Positions 8,783-17,463 of a stretch of DNA of 64,000 nucleotides are shown in pieces. The position numbers and the translations under genes are program-made. Every line of letters begins with the position of its first letter. The first letter of the stretch is position 1. Source of the stretch: Pseudodesulfovibrio sp. 5S69 (lineage in GTDB: Bacteria; Desulfobacterota; Desulfovibrionia; Desulfovibrionales; Desulfovibrionaceae); assembly GCF_037094465.1 (NCBI RefSeq), contig NZ_CP146609.1:1737501-1801500 (forward strand). Direction: 5' to 3'. Under the pieces are notes generated by a model. It searched no databases. It worked only from the letters and a program-made list of their open reading frames with translations, and was not told the DNA's origin.

Positions 8783-9444
8783 TGCGCGACTGCCTGCTGT
8801 TCTTCGTCCGCCACCCGGAACCCGGACGGGTCAAAACCCGGATGATCGGCCCGGCCCGGCCCGAACTGGTGGCCGACTTCTACGCGGCCATGGTCGAGGG
8901 CATGCTCGATCGACTCGATAACGGGCTCGGCGCGGACCTGATTGTCTGTTTCACGCCCGCCACGCGGGTCGAGGTCATGCGGGCGTGGCTCGGCCCGAAC
9001 CGCCGCTTCCTGGCCCAGCGGGGCAGGGACCTGGGCGAGCGCATGGCGAACGCATTTCGGGACGCCTTTGCCTTGGGCTATGACCGGGCGGTCCTGACCG
9101 GCAGCGACATCCCCGGGCTGACGCCGTCCATCGTCCGCCAGGGGCTCGACGCGCTTGCCCCCGGACGGGCGGCCCTGGGCCCGGCCGAGGACGGCGGCTA
9201 CTTTCTGGCGGGCTTTTACCGCGACGGGTTTGTCCCGGCCCTGTTCGACGAGGCGCAGTGGGGGGGCTCCAGGGTGTACGCGCGGGCCCTGGAGCGGCTG
9301 GCGGCGGCGGATATGGACGCGGCCGTGCTCGACCGGTTGGCGGACCTGGACACCGTGGACGACCTGCGGGCCATGCTCGATTCGCCCGGCTGCCCCCTGG
9401 CCGGAAGGGCTCTGGCGCTGGCCCGGAAGCTGGTTGGGCGCTGA
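8782..9444 (+). CDS. TIGR04282-type (DUF2064) glycosyltransferase
   Basis: 220 aa. Family signatures are RHPEPGRVKTRM near the N-terminus, LTGSDIPGL in the middle and AEDGGYFLAG, a nucleotidyltransferase-like GT-A fold. The start ATG overlaps the stop of the preceding glycosyltransferase by one base, so the two are translated together. The pair occurs widely next to each other; the product is unknown. No arsM or other arsenic gene is near, so an arsenosugar role is not supported here. Confidence 0.82.
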   Translation: MRDCLLFFVRHPEPGRVKTRMIGPARPELVADFYAAMVEGMLDRLDNGLGADLIVCFTPATRVEVMRAWLGPNRRFLAQRGRDLGERMANAFRDAFALGYDRAVLTGSDIPGLTPSIVRQGLDALAPGRAALGPAEDGGYFLAGFYRDGFVPALFDEAQWGGSRVYARALERLAAADMDAAVLDRLADLDTVDDLRAMLDSPGCPLAGRALALARKLVGR

Positions 9445-9491
9445 CCGGACGCGGCGAACCCACGGCATTCCATGGCGAAAAGCGGCAGATG

Positions 9492-9519
9492 TTGCCCTTC
9501 ATGGGGATACTGGTATACT
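9492..9519 (+). promoter_or_regulatory. Candidate promoter of nhaA
   Basis: TTGCCC at 9492-9497 and TATACT at 9514-9519 are separated by 16 bp. An 11-bp interrupted inverted repeat (GGGGATACTGG at 9503-9513 against CCAGTCATCCCC at 9525-9536) overlaps the -10 and ends just before the nhaA Shine-Dalgarno, so it could be an operator or an mRNA hairpin. Confidence 0.4.
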
Positions 9520-9549
9520 CGCTCCAGTCATCCCCAAAAGGAGCATCCC

Positions 9550-10917
9550 ATGACCCGACCCGAGGACAGGCCGCTGCCGGTTCACTACGTACTCCATTCC
9601 TTCGACAAGTTCTTCCGCATGGAGGCGGCGGGCGGCATCGCGCTCATGGCCTGCACCATGGCGGCTCTGGTCTGGGCCAACTCGCCGTGGGCCCCCTCCT
9701 ACGAGGCGTTGTGGCAGACCCGGCTGACCGTGGGTGTGGGCGGCTGGGTCCTGTCCAAGCCCGTGCTGCTGTGGATCAACGACGGGCTCATGGCCATCTT
9801 TTTCTTCCTGGTGGGGCTGGAGATCAAGCGTGAACTGCTGGTGGGCGGGCTGTCCACCCCGAGCCGAACCATCATGCCCGTGGCCGCGGCCATGGGCGGC
9901 ATGGCCGTGCCCGCGCTGATCTTCTTCGGCCTGAACGCGGGCCACGAGTCCATCGCGGGCTGGGGCATCCCCATGGCCACGGACATCGCCTTCGCGCTGG
10001 GGATCATGTCCCTGCTCGGCAGTCGCGTGCCCGTTGGGCTCAAGATATTCCTGACCGCCGTGGCCATCGTGGACGACATCGGGGCCATCCTGGTCATCGC
10101 CATCTTCTACACCGCCTCCCTGAACCTGACGGCCCTGTTTGTCGGGCTGGCCGGGTTGGCGCTCATGGCCGTGCTCAACCTGCGCTGGCGCATCCGCCAT
10201 TCCATCCCGTACCTGGCCCTCGGGGTGATCGTCTGGTTCGCCTTCCTCCTGTCCGGCATCCACGCAACCATCGCGGGCGTGCTGGCGGCCATGACCATCC
10301 CGGCCGGGACGCGCATGAATTGCGCCACCTTCGTCGCCGAGTTGCGCGAGGCGGCCGAGGTTTTCGAGATGGCCATCACGCCGGGCAAGAGCGTGCTGAC
10401 CAACAAGGAGCAGCAGATGGCCCTGCACGCCATGGAGCACGCCTACGAGGCGGCCACCACGCCCTTGCAGAACATCGAGCACGGCCTGCATCCCTGGGTC
10501 TCCTTCTTCATCATGCCGGTCTTCGCCCTGGCCAACGCGGGCGTATCCCTGGACGCCGAGGTCTTCCGCGAACTGTTTAGCCCGGTCTCGATCGGGGTGT
10601 TCGTCGGCCTGGTCGTGGGCAAGCAGGTCGGTGTGACCGGGGCGTGCTGGCTGGTGAACAGGCTCGGCCTGGCCGCCTTCCCGGACCGGACCACACTGGT
10701 CCACCTGTGGGGCGCGGCCTGCCTGGCGGGCGTGGGCTTCACCATGTCCATCTTCATCGGCAACCTGGCCTTCGACGAGGGCTCCTCCCTGGTGGCCCTG
10801 GCCAAGATCGCCATCCTGTTCGCCTCCCTGGTCTCGGGCGCGCTCGGTTTCGTGGTCCTCAAGTACGTGGCCCCGGCCAGCCCGGCGGGCGGCGCGGAGA
10901 CCAACTCCCAGGCGTAG
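9550..10917 (+). CDS. nhaA: Na+/H+ antiporter NhaA
   Basis: 455 aa with about 12 hydrophobic segments. The ATG at 9550 is preceded by AAAAGGAG. Key motifs: VGLEIKRE, ATDIAFALGI with the transport-relevant Asp, and IVDDIGAILVIA with the paired Asp residues that bind Na+ or H+ in E. coli NhaA (positions 163/164). The protein is longer than E. coli NhaA (388 aa), with an extra hydrophilic stretch around residues 255-300. It expels sodium in exchange for protons at the inner membrane. It is monocistronic, ended by a perfect terminator. Confidence 0.93.
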   Translation: MTRPEDRPLPVHYVLHSFDKFFRMEAAGGIALMACTMAALVWANSPWAPSYEALWQTRLTVGVGGWVLSKPVLLWINDGLMAIFFFLVGLEIKRELLVGGLSTPSRTIMPVAAAMGGMAVPALIFFGLNAGHESIAGWGIPMATDIAFALGIMSLLGSRVPVGLKIFLTAVAIVDDIGAILVIAIFYTASLNLTALFVGLAGLALMAVLNLRWRIRHSIPYLALGVIVWFAFLLSGIHATIAGVLAAMTIPAGTRMNCATFVAELREAAEVFEMAITPGKSVLTNKEQQMALHAMEHAYEAATTPLQNIEHGLHPWVSFFIMPVFALANAGVSLDAEVFRELFSPVSIGVFVGLVVGKQVGVTGACWLVNRLGLAAFPDRTTLVHLWGAACLAGVGFTMSIFIGNLAFDEGSSLVALAKIAILFASLVSGALGFVVLKYVAPASPAGGAETNSQA

Positions 10918-10936
10918 GCCCCGTGCGGATGACGGC

Positions 10937-10972
10937 AAAGCCCCCGCCGGTCGATGACCGGCGGGGGCTTTT
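10937..10972 (+). terminator. Terminator after nhaA
   Basis: A perfect 16-bp stem (AAAGCCCCCGCCGGTC at 10937-10952, loop GAT) followed by TTTT. The leading A-run means it can also serve the convergent gene ending at 10989. Confidence 0.9.
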
Positions 10973-10988
10973 GTCCATGGAGAGTCGG

Positions 10989-11258
10989 CTAGAAGTCGAT
11001 CAGCCCCAGGGGGTCGAGCTCGGAGACTTCCACGCGCACGAAGGTGGCCACGTCGAAGAAGAGGTCCGAGCTGATCTCGGTCAGTCGCCATCGGCTGCCC
11101 GTGCCGAAGGAGTTCCACAGCTCGGTCTGGATGCCCTGGCGGACCTTGAAGGACACGGTGTCCACCTCGGGGTCGGACCCTTCCAGGTGGGTCTGCATGA
11201 GCGGCACCAGGCCGCAGGTGACGTGCTGCACGTCGATCAATTCGGGTTCCTTGGTCAT
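10989..11258 (-). CDS. Small conserved-looking protein downstream of mnmE, function unknown
   Basis: 89 aa. The start is one base after the mnmE stop, so it is co-translated or at least co-transcribed with mnmE. No membrane segment or signal is visible. Sequence features are a mixed alpha/beta pattern with KVRQGIQTELWNSFG and DVATFVRVEVSELDPL. I do not recognise a family. The tight coupling to mnmE and ordinary codon usage argue that it is real. Confidence 0.65.
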   Translation of the reverse strand: MTKEPELIDVQHVTCGLVPLMQTHLEGSDPEVDTVSFKVRQGIQTELWNSFGTGSRWRLTEISSDLFFDVATFVRVEVSELDPLGLIDF

Positions 11259-11259
11259 G

Positions 11260-12651
11260 TCATTTTCCTATGCAGAACGAGTCGAAGATGGTGTTGAGCA
11301 CGTCGTTCGCCGCGATCTCGCCGGTGATGCCGGAAAGCACGTCGCAGGCGGTTTCCAGGCGCACGCTCAAGAGGTCGTAGGGGATGCCCGCGTCGGCGTC
11401 GGCGGCCAGGTCGTCCAGCTCGCGGTCGGCCTCGGCCAGCACGGCGGCCTGCCGGGCGTTGGGCGCCAGTTCGTCCGGGTCGGGCTGGCCCGCGTCCTTG
11501 AGGATGCGTTCGCGGATGCGCGCGGCCAGGGTATCCAGGCCCGCGCCGGTCTTGGCCGACACGGCCACGGTCTCGAAGCCGAGGGCGGCGAGCGGCGCGC
11601 CGTTGGCCTCGTCGAAACCGTCGAGGTCCGCCTTGTTCAGCACGGCCAGCCCCTTGTCCGGGCCGGTGCGCCGGGCGGCGTCCAGGGTGTCGTCGTCCAC
11701 GGGCACGGTGCCGTCCATGAGGACCAGGACCAGGTCGGCCCGGTCCATGAGTTCGCGGCCCATGGTCAATCCGGCGGCCTCCACGGCGTCGTCCGTGGCC
11801 CGGATGCCCGCGGTGTCGGCCAAGCGGATGGACAACCCGTCCAGGTTCAGGGTCTCCTCCAGGTAGTCGCGGGTCGTGCCCGGCTGGTCCGTGACGATGG
11901 CCCGGTTGCGGCCGAGCAGCGCGTTCATCAGGCTCGACTTGCCCGCGTTGACCCGGCCCGCCAGGACCGCCAAGGCCCCTTCGCGCCAGGCGCGGGTGCG
12001 GTCCACGGCCCGGAGCAGGGCGGCGATCTCGCCGCGCACGGCTTCCACGGTGCGTATCAATTCCTCCGGGGAGAGGCACTCCAGCTCCTCATCCGGAAAG
12101 TCCACGGCCACGGCCAGTTGGGCGCGCAGCCCTTCGAGCCGGGCGCGCAGGTCCGCGATCTTGCGCCCGAGCAGGCCGGACAGCTTGACCTGGGCAAGGT
12201 GCATGGCCGCCTTGGTCGGGGCGTGGATCATCTCGGCCACGGCCTCGGCCTGGGACAGGTCCATGCGCCCGTTCATGAACGCGCGGTAGGTGAATTCGCC
12301 GCGTTCGGCCAGGCGCGCACCCCGGTTCAGGGCCTCCTGGAGGACAGCGCCGAGCACGGCACGGCCGCCGTGACAATTGAGCTCGACCACGTCCTCGCCG
12401 GTGTAGGAATTGGGGCCGGGCATGCAGGCGCAGAGTACGTCGTCCAGGTCCGCACCATTGGCGTCGACCACGTGGCCGTAGTGCAGGCGATAGGGCTTGA
12501 AATCGGTGAAGGCCGCGTTCGCCGGGCGGAACAGGGCGCGGGCGATGTCGCGGGCGCGCGGGCCGCTGATGCGGATGATGCCCACGCCGCCGTCGCCGGG
12601 CGGGGTGGCGATGGCCGCGATGGTGTCCTGTGCGTGCCTGGGGTCGAGCAT
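11260..12651 (-). CDS. mnmE: tRNA modification GTPase MnmE
   Basis: 463 aa. The N-terminal folate-binding domain starts TIAAIATPPGDGGVGIIRISG. The G domain has GRVNAGKSS (G1), DQPGTTRD (G2), DTAG (G3), NKAD (G4) and SAK (G5), and the protein ends with the hallmark FCIGK whose Cys is catalytically required. With MnmG it makes 5-carboxymethylaminomethyluridine-type modifications at the tRNA wobble position. The start is preceded by AAGGA. A strong terminator separates it from jag, so it probably has its own promoter even though it sits in the rpmH-yidC neighbourhood. Confidence 0.95.
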   Translation of the reverse strand: MLDPRHAQDTIAAIATPPGDGGVGIIRISGPRARDIARALFRPANAAFTDFKPYRLHYGHVVDANGADLDDVLCACMPGPNSYTGEDVVELNCHGGRAVLGAVLQEALNRGARLAERGEFTYRAFMNGRMDLSQAEAVAEMIHAPTKAAMHLAQVKLSGLLGRKIADLRARLEGLRAQLAVAVDFPDEELECLSPEELIRTVEAVRGEIAALLRAVDRTRAWREGALAVLAGRVNAGKSSLMNALLGRNRAIVTDQPGTTRDYLEETLNLDGLSIRLADTAGIRATDDAVEAAGLTMGRELMDRADLVLVLMDGTVPVDDDTLDAARRTGPDKGLAVLNKADLDGFDEANGAPLAALGFETVAVSAKTGAGLDTLAARIRERILKDAGQPDPDELAPNARQAAVLAEADRELDDLAADADAGIPYDLLSVRLETACDVLSGITGEIAANDVLNTIFDSFCIGK

Positions 12652-12701
12652 GAGGATTCCTTACAGGAGCTTCGGTTGAATGGCAAAGCCGTTTCCAGCA
12701 A

Positions 12702-12730
12702 TAAAAAGGCCGCTCCAATGAGCGGCCTTC
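12702..12730 (-). terminator. Terminator between jag and mnmE
   Basis: On the minus strand GGCCGCTC pairs with GAGCGGCC (loop ATTG) and is followed by TTTTTATT. It ends the rpmH-rnpA-yidD-yidC-jag transcription unit. Confidence 0.88.
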
Positions 12731-12788
12731 CTAAAATCACAAGGCTGTCGAGAGCGGTGCGTATGCGCCGCTCTTGAAAGTCGCGTCC

Positions 12789-13871
12789 TTAGTAGCGGGC
12801 GCGGCCGTTGCCGTTCTTGCGGCTCTTGGGGACGATGAGCACGCGCTTCATGGGGCCGTCGCCCTTGGAGCGGGTGAAGACCGTCTCGTTGTCCTGCAGG
12901 GCCAGGTGGATGACGCGGCGGTGGTAGGAGGACAGGGGCTTGGTGGACTGGGTCCGGCCCAGGCTGTCCGCCTTCTCGGCCAGGTGCCAGGCGATCTGCC
13001 TGAGCTTGTCGTCCTGGCGCTCGCGGTAGTCGCCGGTGTCGACCTGGATGCGCACCGAGGCCTCCATCTTGCGGGAGACCAGCCGGTTGACCAGGTACTG
13101 GATGGAGGACAGGGTCTGGCCCTCGCGGCCGATGATCAGGCCGGAGTTCTCCTCGTCGTCGATGAAGACCTTGACCCGGTCGGATTCCAGGGTGATCTCC
13201 ACGGTGGTCTCGCCCACGATGGGGGTCAGCAGCTCGCCCATGACCTCGCGCACGGCGTTCTCGAGGAGCGTCGGGTCGAACTCGGACATGTCGGTGCGGG
13301 GCCGTTCCTCACGCGGTTCGCGCGGCTCACGGGGTTCACGCGGCTCCCGGGGCTTGCGTTCGCGGGGCTTGCGCTCGCGGCTCTTTTTCTCGCCCTTGGG
13401 CGGACGGGGCTTTTTCTCGCGGGGCTTGCGGGCCGGGGGCTCGTCGGTCGGCTCGGGCTCGACCACGTTGCCGTTGATGTCGTTGTATTCCTCCACGGGG
13501 ATGACGTTGCCGTTGGGCTCCTCGTCCGGGATTGTCTCAACGATCGCTTCCACGGTCTCTTCCACGATCTCGACGACCTCCTCCACGGCAGCCTCGGGTT
13601 CGGCCGGGGCCTTGGCCTCGCGCTTGGGTTTGGCCTCGCGCTTGGGCTTGGCGGGCTTGCTCTCGCCGTTGAGGATGTCGGAAGCGTTCACCTGGGCGCG
13701 GGGGCGGGCCTGAACCTTGGCCTTTTTGACGCCCATGATACCGAAGATGCCGGAGGATCCTCCGGACAGGATTTCGATTTCCAGCCGGTCGCGCTGCAGA
13801 TTGAAGTAGTCACATGCGCTTTCGATCGCTTCGTCCAGGTCCTTCCCCTGGAATTCTTTGAAGTCACTCAT
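12789..13871 (-). CDS. jag: Jag/KhpB-like RNA-binding protein
   Basis: 360 aa, longer than typical Jag (about 200-250) because of a linker. Residues 1-58 are a Jag_N domain (FQGKDLDEAIESAC, GIFGIMGVKKAKV). Residues about 60-195 are low complexity, rich in Glu, Pro, Lys and Arg, including a REP tripeptide run. A KH domain follows (GLIIGREGQTLSSIQYL), then an R3H domain (SYHRRVIHLAL). The family binds RNA with KhpA and works near YidC and cell division. It lies directly downstream of yidC, as in most bacteria. Confidence 0.9.
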   Translation of the reverse strand: MSDFKEFQGKDLDEAIESACDYFNLQRDRLEIEILSGGSSGIFGIMGVKKAKVQARPRAQVNASDILNGESKPAKPKREAKPKREAKAPAEPEAAVEEVVEIVEETVEAIVETIPDEEPNGNVIPVEEYNDINGNVVEPEPTDEPPARKPREKKPRPPKGEKKSRERKPRERKPREPREPREPREPREERPRTDMSEFDPTLLENAVREVMGELLTPIVGETTVEITLESDRVKVFIDDEENSGLIIGREGQTLSSIQYLVNRLVSRKMEASVRIQVDTGDYRERQDDKLRQIAWHLAEKADSLGRTQSTKPLSSYHRRVIHLALQDNETVFTRSKGDGPMKRVLIVPKSRKNGNGRARY

Positions 13872-13916
13872 TCTCGTATCCTTCTCAAGCCGGGGTGATG
13901 AAGCCCCCCGGTGGCG

Positions 13917-15584
13917 TTAGTCGTTGCTCGCGGCGGCCGGGGCCTTGGATTTCCTGGCGATCATCAGTTGCTGTCCGATGGACAGGAGGTTGTTGAAGAG
14001 CCAGTAGATGACCAGGCCGGACGGGAACTGCAGGAACATGAAAGTGAAGACCAGCGGCATGAAGAGCATGATCTTCTGCTGCGTGGCATCGCCTGTGCTC
14101 GGGGTCATCCGCTGCTGCAGGAACATGGACGCGCCCATGATGATCGGCGAGATATAGTACGGGTCCTTGGCGGACAGGTCGGCCAGCCAGGGCAGGTCGG
14201 TGAAGGGCAGGTGGGCGATGAACGGGGCATGCCGCAGCTCCACCGCGCCGAGCAGGGCCTTGTACAGGCCGAAGAAGACGGGGATCTGGACGACCATCGG
14301 CAGACAGCCGCCCATGGGGTTGACCTTGTACGTCTTGTACAGGGCCATGGTCTCCTGGTTGAGGCGTTGCTTGTCGTCGCCGTATTTCTCGCGCAGCTTG
14401 GCGACCATGGGCTGGAGCTTCTTCATCTTTTCCATGGAAGCGTAGCTCCTCTGGGATAGGGGCCAGAAGATCAGCTTGATGATTATGGTCAGGATGATGA
14501 TGGCCACGCCGTAGTTGCCGATGTAGCCGTAGAAGAAGTTCAGGGCCACCAGCAGGGGCTTGGCCAGGAAGTCGAACCAGCCGAAGTTGACCGTGTCGCT
14601 CAGGTCGTTGGGCATCTGGGCCAGCATCTTGCGGTCCGTGGAACCCACGAAATAGGAGGTCTTCAGGGTCTTGGCCACATTGGGCATGAACGTGGCCTTG
14701 TCGGACACGGCCATGCGGAAGATGTCGCCCTGCATGCCCGCGGACAGGGAGGCGTTCTCGGTCCTGGGCATGATCGCGAACAGGAAGTAGTTGGACTCGA
14801 TGGCGCCCCACTTGAGGTCGCCGGGCGCGGACAGCCCGTCCTTGCGCAGATCGTCGCGGTCGCTCAGCTCCTTGCGGGTGTCCTTGGTCAGGTAGACCAC
14901 GCGGGTGGGGTTGTAGCGGTCGCTTTCATCGGACATGGACTTGGCCGCGGCGGTGAAGGACAGGGCTCCCTCGGCGCCGGTGCCGGTCAGGTTGGTGACC
15001 GTTGCCGCCTCGTCGATGAGGTAGGAATCGGGATGGAAGGTCAGCACCCGTTCGATGCGGTAGCCGTCCACCTGGCCGGTGAAGGTCAGGGTCTTGGTCC
15101 CGTCGGCCTTGGTCAGGGTCAGGTCGGAGCCGGAGAAGGCCCACTTGCCGCGACGCCAGGTGTGGTATTCCTTGTCGTTCAGGGTCAGGATCAGGCCCAG
15201 CGGGCCCTTGGCGAAGGCATCGGCGCCGACCAGGTCGACGAACGGGGAGTCCTTCTCAATGGTTTCGCGGTACTTCTTGAGGATGAACTTTTCGAGTACG
15301 CCGCCCTGGGAATTGAACACGGCGGTGTACAGCGGGGTGTCCACCGTGACGGACACGCCGTCGGTGGGGACGAATTCGGGAACGGGAGCAGCTTCCGTGG
15401 CGGCTTTGGCTGCGTCTTGGGATTTTTGGGTGAGGGCGGCCGTCTTTTGCTCGGCCTCGGCGGCCTTGCGGGCCATTTCCGCTTTTTGTTCCGCCGAGGG
15501 ACCCGTGATGTACTGCCATCCGAAAAGGACGATAGCGCTCAGGACCAGGGCAATTACAAGACGGATTTGCTCCTTCTTCTCCAT
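13917..15584 (-). CDS. yidC: Membrane protein insertase YidC
   Basis: 555 aa from the ATG at 15584 (MEKKEQIRL). An N-terminal membrane anchor is followed by the large periplasmic beta-sandwich domain of Gram-negative YidC (residues about 60-330), then five conserved membrane segments containing [17 protein letters not shown], the [20 protein letters not shown] segment, and [13 protein letters not shown]. It inserts inner-membrane proteins alone or with SecYEG. Its first 31 nt overlap the end of yidD, and the upstream Shine-Dalgarno is weak, consistent with translational coupling. Confidence 0.96.
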   Translation of the reverse strand: MEKKEQIRLVIALVLSAIVLFGWQYITGPSAEQKAEMARKAAEAEQKTAALTQKSQDAAKAATEAAPVPEFVPTDGVSVTVDTPLYTAVFNSQGGVLEKFILKKYRETIEKDSPFVDLVGADAFAKGPLGLILTLNDKEYHTWRRGKWAFSGSDLTLTKADGTKTLTFTGQVDGYRIERVLTFHPDSYLIDEAATVTNLTGTGAEGALSFTAAAKSMSDESDRYNPTRVVYLTKDTRKELSDRDDLRKDGLSAPGDLKWGAIESNYFLFAIMPRTENASLSAGMQGDIFRMAVSDKATFMPNVAKTLKTSYFVGSTDRKMLAQMPNDLSDTVNFGWFDFLAKPLLVALNFFYGYIGNYGVAIIILTIIIKLIFWPLSQRSYASMEKMKKLQPMVAKLREKYGDDKQRLNQETMALYKTYKVNPMGGCLPMVVQIPVFFGLYKALLGAVELRHAPFIAHLPFTDLPWLADLSAKDPYYISPIIMGASMFLQQRMTPSTGDATQQKIMLFMPLVFTFMFLQFPSGLVIYWLFNNLLSIGQQLMIARKSKAPAAASND

Positions 15585-15835
15585 GGGGTGAATCTCGCTT
15601 TGGTTTTGGAATCGGGCCAAACGGCCGGGACGGGGTCAAATCCCCCGCGGCATAGAGGCTGGCAACGAAGGAGACGCCAAAGCGCAAGAAGGCTCCCCTT
15701 GAAGGCGCCATGGCGGATCAGGGCTTCCTTCGCGTACTCGGAGCACGATGGATAGAACCTGCAGGCCGGAGGCAGCAAGGGGGAGATGAGTTTCTGGTAA
15801 AACCAAATGAGCGCCAGGAATAATGAGCGCATCAT
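15554..15835 (-). CDS. yidD: Membrane protein insertion efficiency factor YidD
   Basis: 93 aa. Contains the full family core: [29 protein letters not shown] and [16 protein letters not shown], with conserved Cys residues and an amphipathic N-terminus. It assists YidC-dependent insertion at the membrane. It lies 7 bp after rnpA and overlaps yidC by 31 nt, so the C-terminal Arg/Lys-rich tail is encoded in the yidC start region. Confidence 0.94.
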   Translation of the reverse strand: MMRSLFLALIWFYQKLISPLLPPACRFYPSCSEYAKEALIRHGAFKGSLLALWRLLRCQPLCRGGFDPVPAVWPDSKTKARFTPWRRRSKSVL

Positions 15836-15842
15836 TTCCTCT

Positions 15843-16181
15843 CTAAGAGGCCGCCGCTTCCGAACGCAAACGGCTCAAAAGCGGGGTAAACTCTTCTTTG
15901 GCGAGGGCGAGGGTCAGCTGCTTGGCCTCAAGGTTCCGCTTCGGAACAACGACGATATCCAGAGGCAAATCAAAATCGAATTGATGCAGCCTGAAATACT
16001 CGCGCACCACCCTCTTTATACGGTTGCGCGCCACTGCGTGTCCCATCTTTTTACTGACAGTCAGCCCCAGGCGGATGCCGCCGTCAGGGTCGCTGCGCTT
16101 GCGCATGAACAGGATGAAACTCTTCGTGAAATGCTTCTTGCCCTGCTCGTAACAAGCGGTGAATTCAGGGCTTCCGAGCAG
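15843..16181 (-). CDS. rnpA: Ribonuclease P protein component, probable CTG start
   Basis: 112 aa if translated from CTG at 16181. The nearest ATG (16106) would drop the conserved N-terminal helix and strand, which are plainly encoded upstream ([19 protein letters not shown]). In this frame a stop lies at 16218-16220 and the only candidate starts between it and the ATG are ATT (16214) and CTG (16181, 16112). The CTG at 16181 has a perfect AAGGAG (16188-16193) 6 nt upstream. The signature [21 protein letters not shown] is intact. It forms RNase P with the RNA subunit and matures tRNA 5' ends. Immediately follows rpmH. Confidence 0.85.
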   Translation of the reverse strand: MLGSPEFTACYEQGKKHFTKSFILFMRKRSDPDGGIRLGLTVSKKMGHAVARNRIKRVVREYFRLHQFDFDLPLDIVVVPKRNLEAKQLTLALAKEEFTPLLSRLRSEAAAS

Positions 16182-16187
16182 CCGACG

Positions 16188-16193
16188 CTCCTT
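16188..16193 (-). promoter_or_regulatory. Shine-Dalgarno that decides the rnpA start
   Basis: AAGGAG on the minus strand, 6 nt before CTG at 16181 and 8 nt after the rpmH stop (16202-16204). No ATG, GTG or TTG in the rnpA frame lies at a suitable distance. Confidence 0.7.
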
Positions 16194-16201
16194 GTTCCAA
16201 G

Positions 16202-16336
16202 CTAGACGGCTAATCTCTTACGCCCTTTGGCGCGACGGCGGGCGAGCACCTTGCGACCGTTTTTGGTGCGCGAACGCACCAGGAAACCGTGGGTTCTCTT
16301 GCGGCGGCATTTGCTGGGCTGGTAAGTACGTTTCAT
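16202..16336 (-). CDS. rpmH: 50S ribosomal protein L34
   Basis: 44 aa, [18 protein letters not shown] onwards, ending with the basic KGRKRLAV; this is the canonical length and sequence. AGGAG lies 8-9 nt before the ATG. It is the first gene of the rpmH-rnpA-yidD-yidC-jag cluster. No dnaA or other origin gene is adjacent on the other side, so this is not evidently an oriC region. Confidence 0.97.
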   Translation of the reverse strand: MKRTYQPSKCRRKRTHGFLVRSRTKNGRKVLARRRAKGRKRLAV

Positions 16337-16388
16337 ATCTGTGATCTCCTGAAGAGTAAAATTTGCTGGAAGTTGCGTTGAACGGAAG

Positions 16389-16417
16389 CATATAACCGCT
16401 GGCCCTGAGGCCGTCAA
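16389..16417 (-). promoter_or_regulatory. Sigma70-type promoter of the rpmH operon
   Basis: On the minus strand TTGACG (16412-16417) and TATATG (16389-16394) are separated by exactly 17 bp, about 45 nt ahead of the expected rpmH leader end. It is the best promoter match upstream of rpmH. Confidence 0.75.
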
Positions 16418-16565
16418 GCGGTATTTTCTCCGGGTTTCGGGGACTCCGCTTCCGGCCGGGCGGGTTTTCTGCTACAAGCTTTTTCACCGCTTGGCGAGCG
16501 AAAAATCGAGCGTTTTCCAAATTGCCGCAGAACACGTTATTAATGAATTATATACCGGAGGCCAT

Positions 16566-17219
16566 ATGGACAAGCCCGTGGACAACTACTGGAACCTGCA
16601 CCTGACCGATCTCAAGGAACAACTCGAAAAGAACGGCTTCGACGTGTACATGGCCGACTCCCTGGCCGAGGCGCGTGACGTCGTGGTCAACGAGATCCTG
16701 CCCGAGCTCAAGCCGAAGACCGTGTCCTGGGGCGGGTCCGCCACCCTGGCCGCCTCCGGGCTCTACGAATACCTGCGCGACAACCCGGACTATGAGGCCC
16801 TGGACACCTGGGACGGCTCGCTCTCGGCCGAGGAGAAGCACGAATTGCGTCGTCGTGCCCTGCTTACGGACTGCTTCTTCGGCAGCACCAACGCCGTCAC
16901 CAGCGAAGGGCACCTGGTCAACCTGGACATGATCGGCAACCGCGTGGGGGCCATCAACTTCGGCCCCCGCGACGTGGTCCTGCTCGTCGGCAGGAACAAG
17001 CTCGTGCCCGACCTGGAACGGGCCATGGAGCGCATCAAGGAATACGCCGCCCCGGTCAACGCCATGCGCCTGGACAAGAAGACCCCCTGCGTCAAGACCG
17101 GCTACTGCATGGACTGCTCGTCCCCGGACCGCATCTGCAACGTCTGGACGATCACCGAAAAATCGCTCCCCAAGGGACGCATCAAGGTCGTCCTCGTCAA
17201 CGAGGACCAGGGCTTTTAG
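16566..17219 (+). CDS. LUD-domain protein (LutC/DUF162-like)
   Basis: 217 aa. GGAGG precedes the ATG. The LUD fold is recognised by VSWGGSATLAASGLYEYL, TDCFFGSTNAVTSEGHLVN, and VVLLVGRNKLVPDL. The C-terminus carries a Cys set (CVKTGYCMDCSSPDRIC) that could bind metal. LUD proteins take part in L-lactate oxidation as LutB/LutC, but this stand-alone form with a Cys tail has no assigned reaction; no lutAB neighbours are seen. It is divergent from rpmH. Confidence 0.8.
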   Translation: MDKPVDNYWNLHLTDLKEQLEKNGFDVYMADSLAEARDVVVNEILPELKPKTVSWGGSATLAASGLYEYLRDNPDYEALDTWDGSLSAEEKHELRRRALLTDCFFGSTNAVTSEGHLVNLDMIGNRVGAINFGPRDVVLLVGRNKLVPDLERAMERIKEYAAPVNAMRLDKKTPCVKTGYCMDCSSPDRICNVWTITEKSLPKGRIKVVLVNEDQGF

Positions 17220-17233
17220 CGGGAGGGATCGGT

Positions 17234-17344
17234 GCCTCGGCGGCGGGGAAGGGGAAAGGGAACCCTTTGAGAAAAGGGTTCCCTTTCCCCTTCCCGGACC
17301 TCCATCCCCTTTCCTTCCTGAACTTTCGTGCCGCCTTCGGCGGG
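17234..17344 (+). repeat. Dispersed terminator-like repeat A, copy 1
   Basis: A perfect 23-bp stem (left arm 17246-17268, right arm 17273-17295, loop GAGA) is followed by a shared pyrimidine-rich tail and a small GCCGCC-GGCGG hairpin. The same approximately 112-bp sequence recurs at 60667-60779. It follows the LUD gene and may end its transcript. Confidence 0.8.
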
Positions 17345-17463
17345 TGCGGTGTGGAAAAGGGTGTTCGTTGGTTGTGCGTTGTGGGGGCGGGTGTGGATAG
17401 GGTGTTCGTAAACGTGTTCGTATGCTGTTCCGTATTCGGAACATCGGCGGGGAGGGATTGGTG

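Noticed and set aside
5980..9444. Very long plus-strand ORF of more than 1100 codons
   Set aside because: It is the antisense shadow of GC-rich minus-strand genes joined to the real 8782-9444 gene.
13240..13720. Ser/Arg-rich ORF on the plus strand opposite jag
   Set aside because: It mirrors the low-complexity Jag linker; no start signals.
16202..16565. Chromosome origin next to rpmH
   Set aside because: No dnaA, dnaN or cluster of DnaA boxes is visible; rpmH is followed upstream by a LUD gene.
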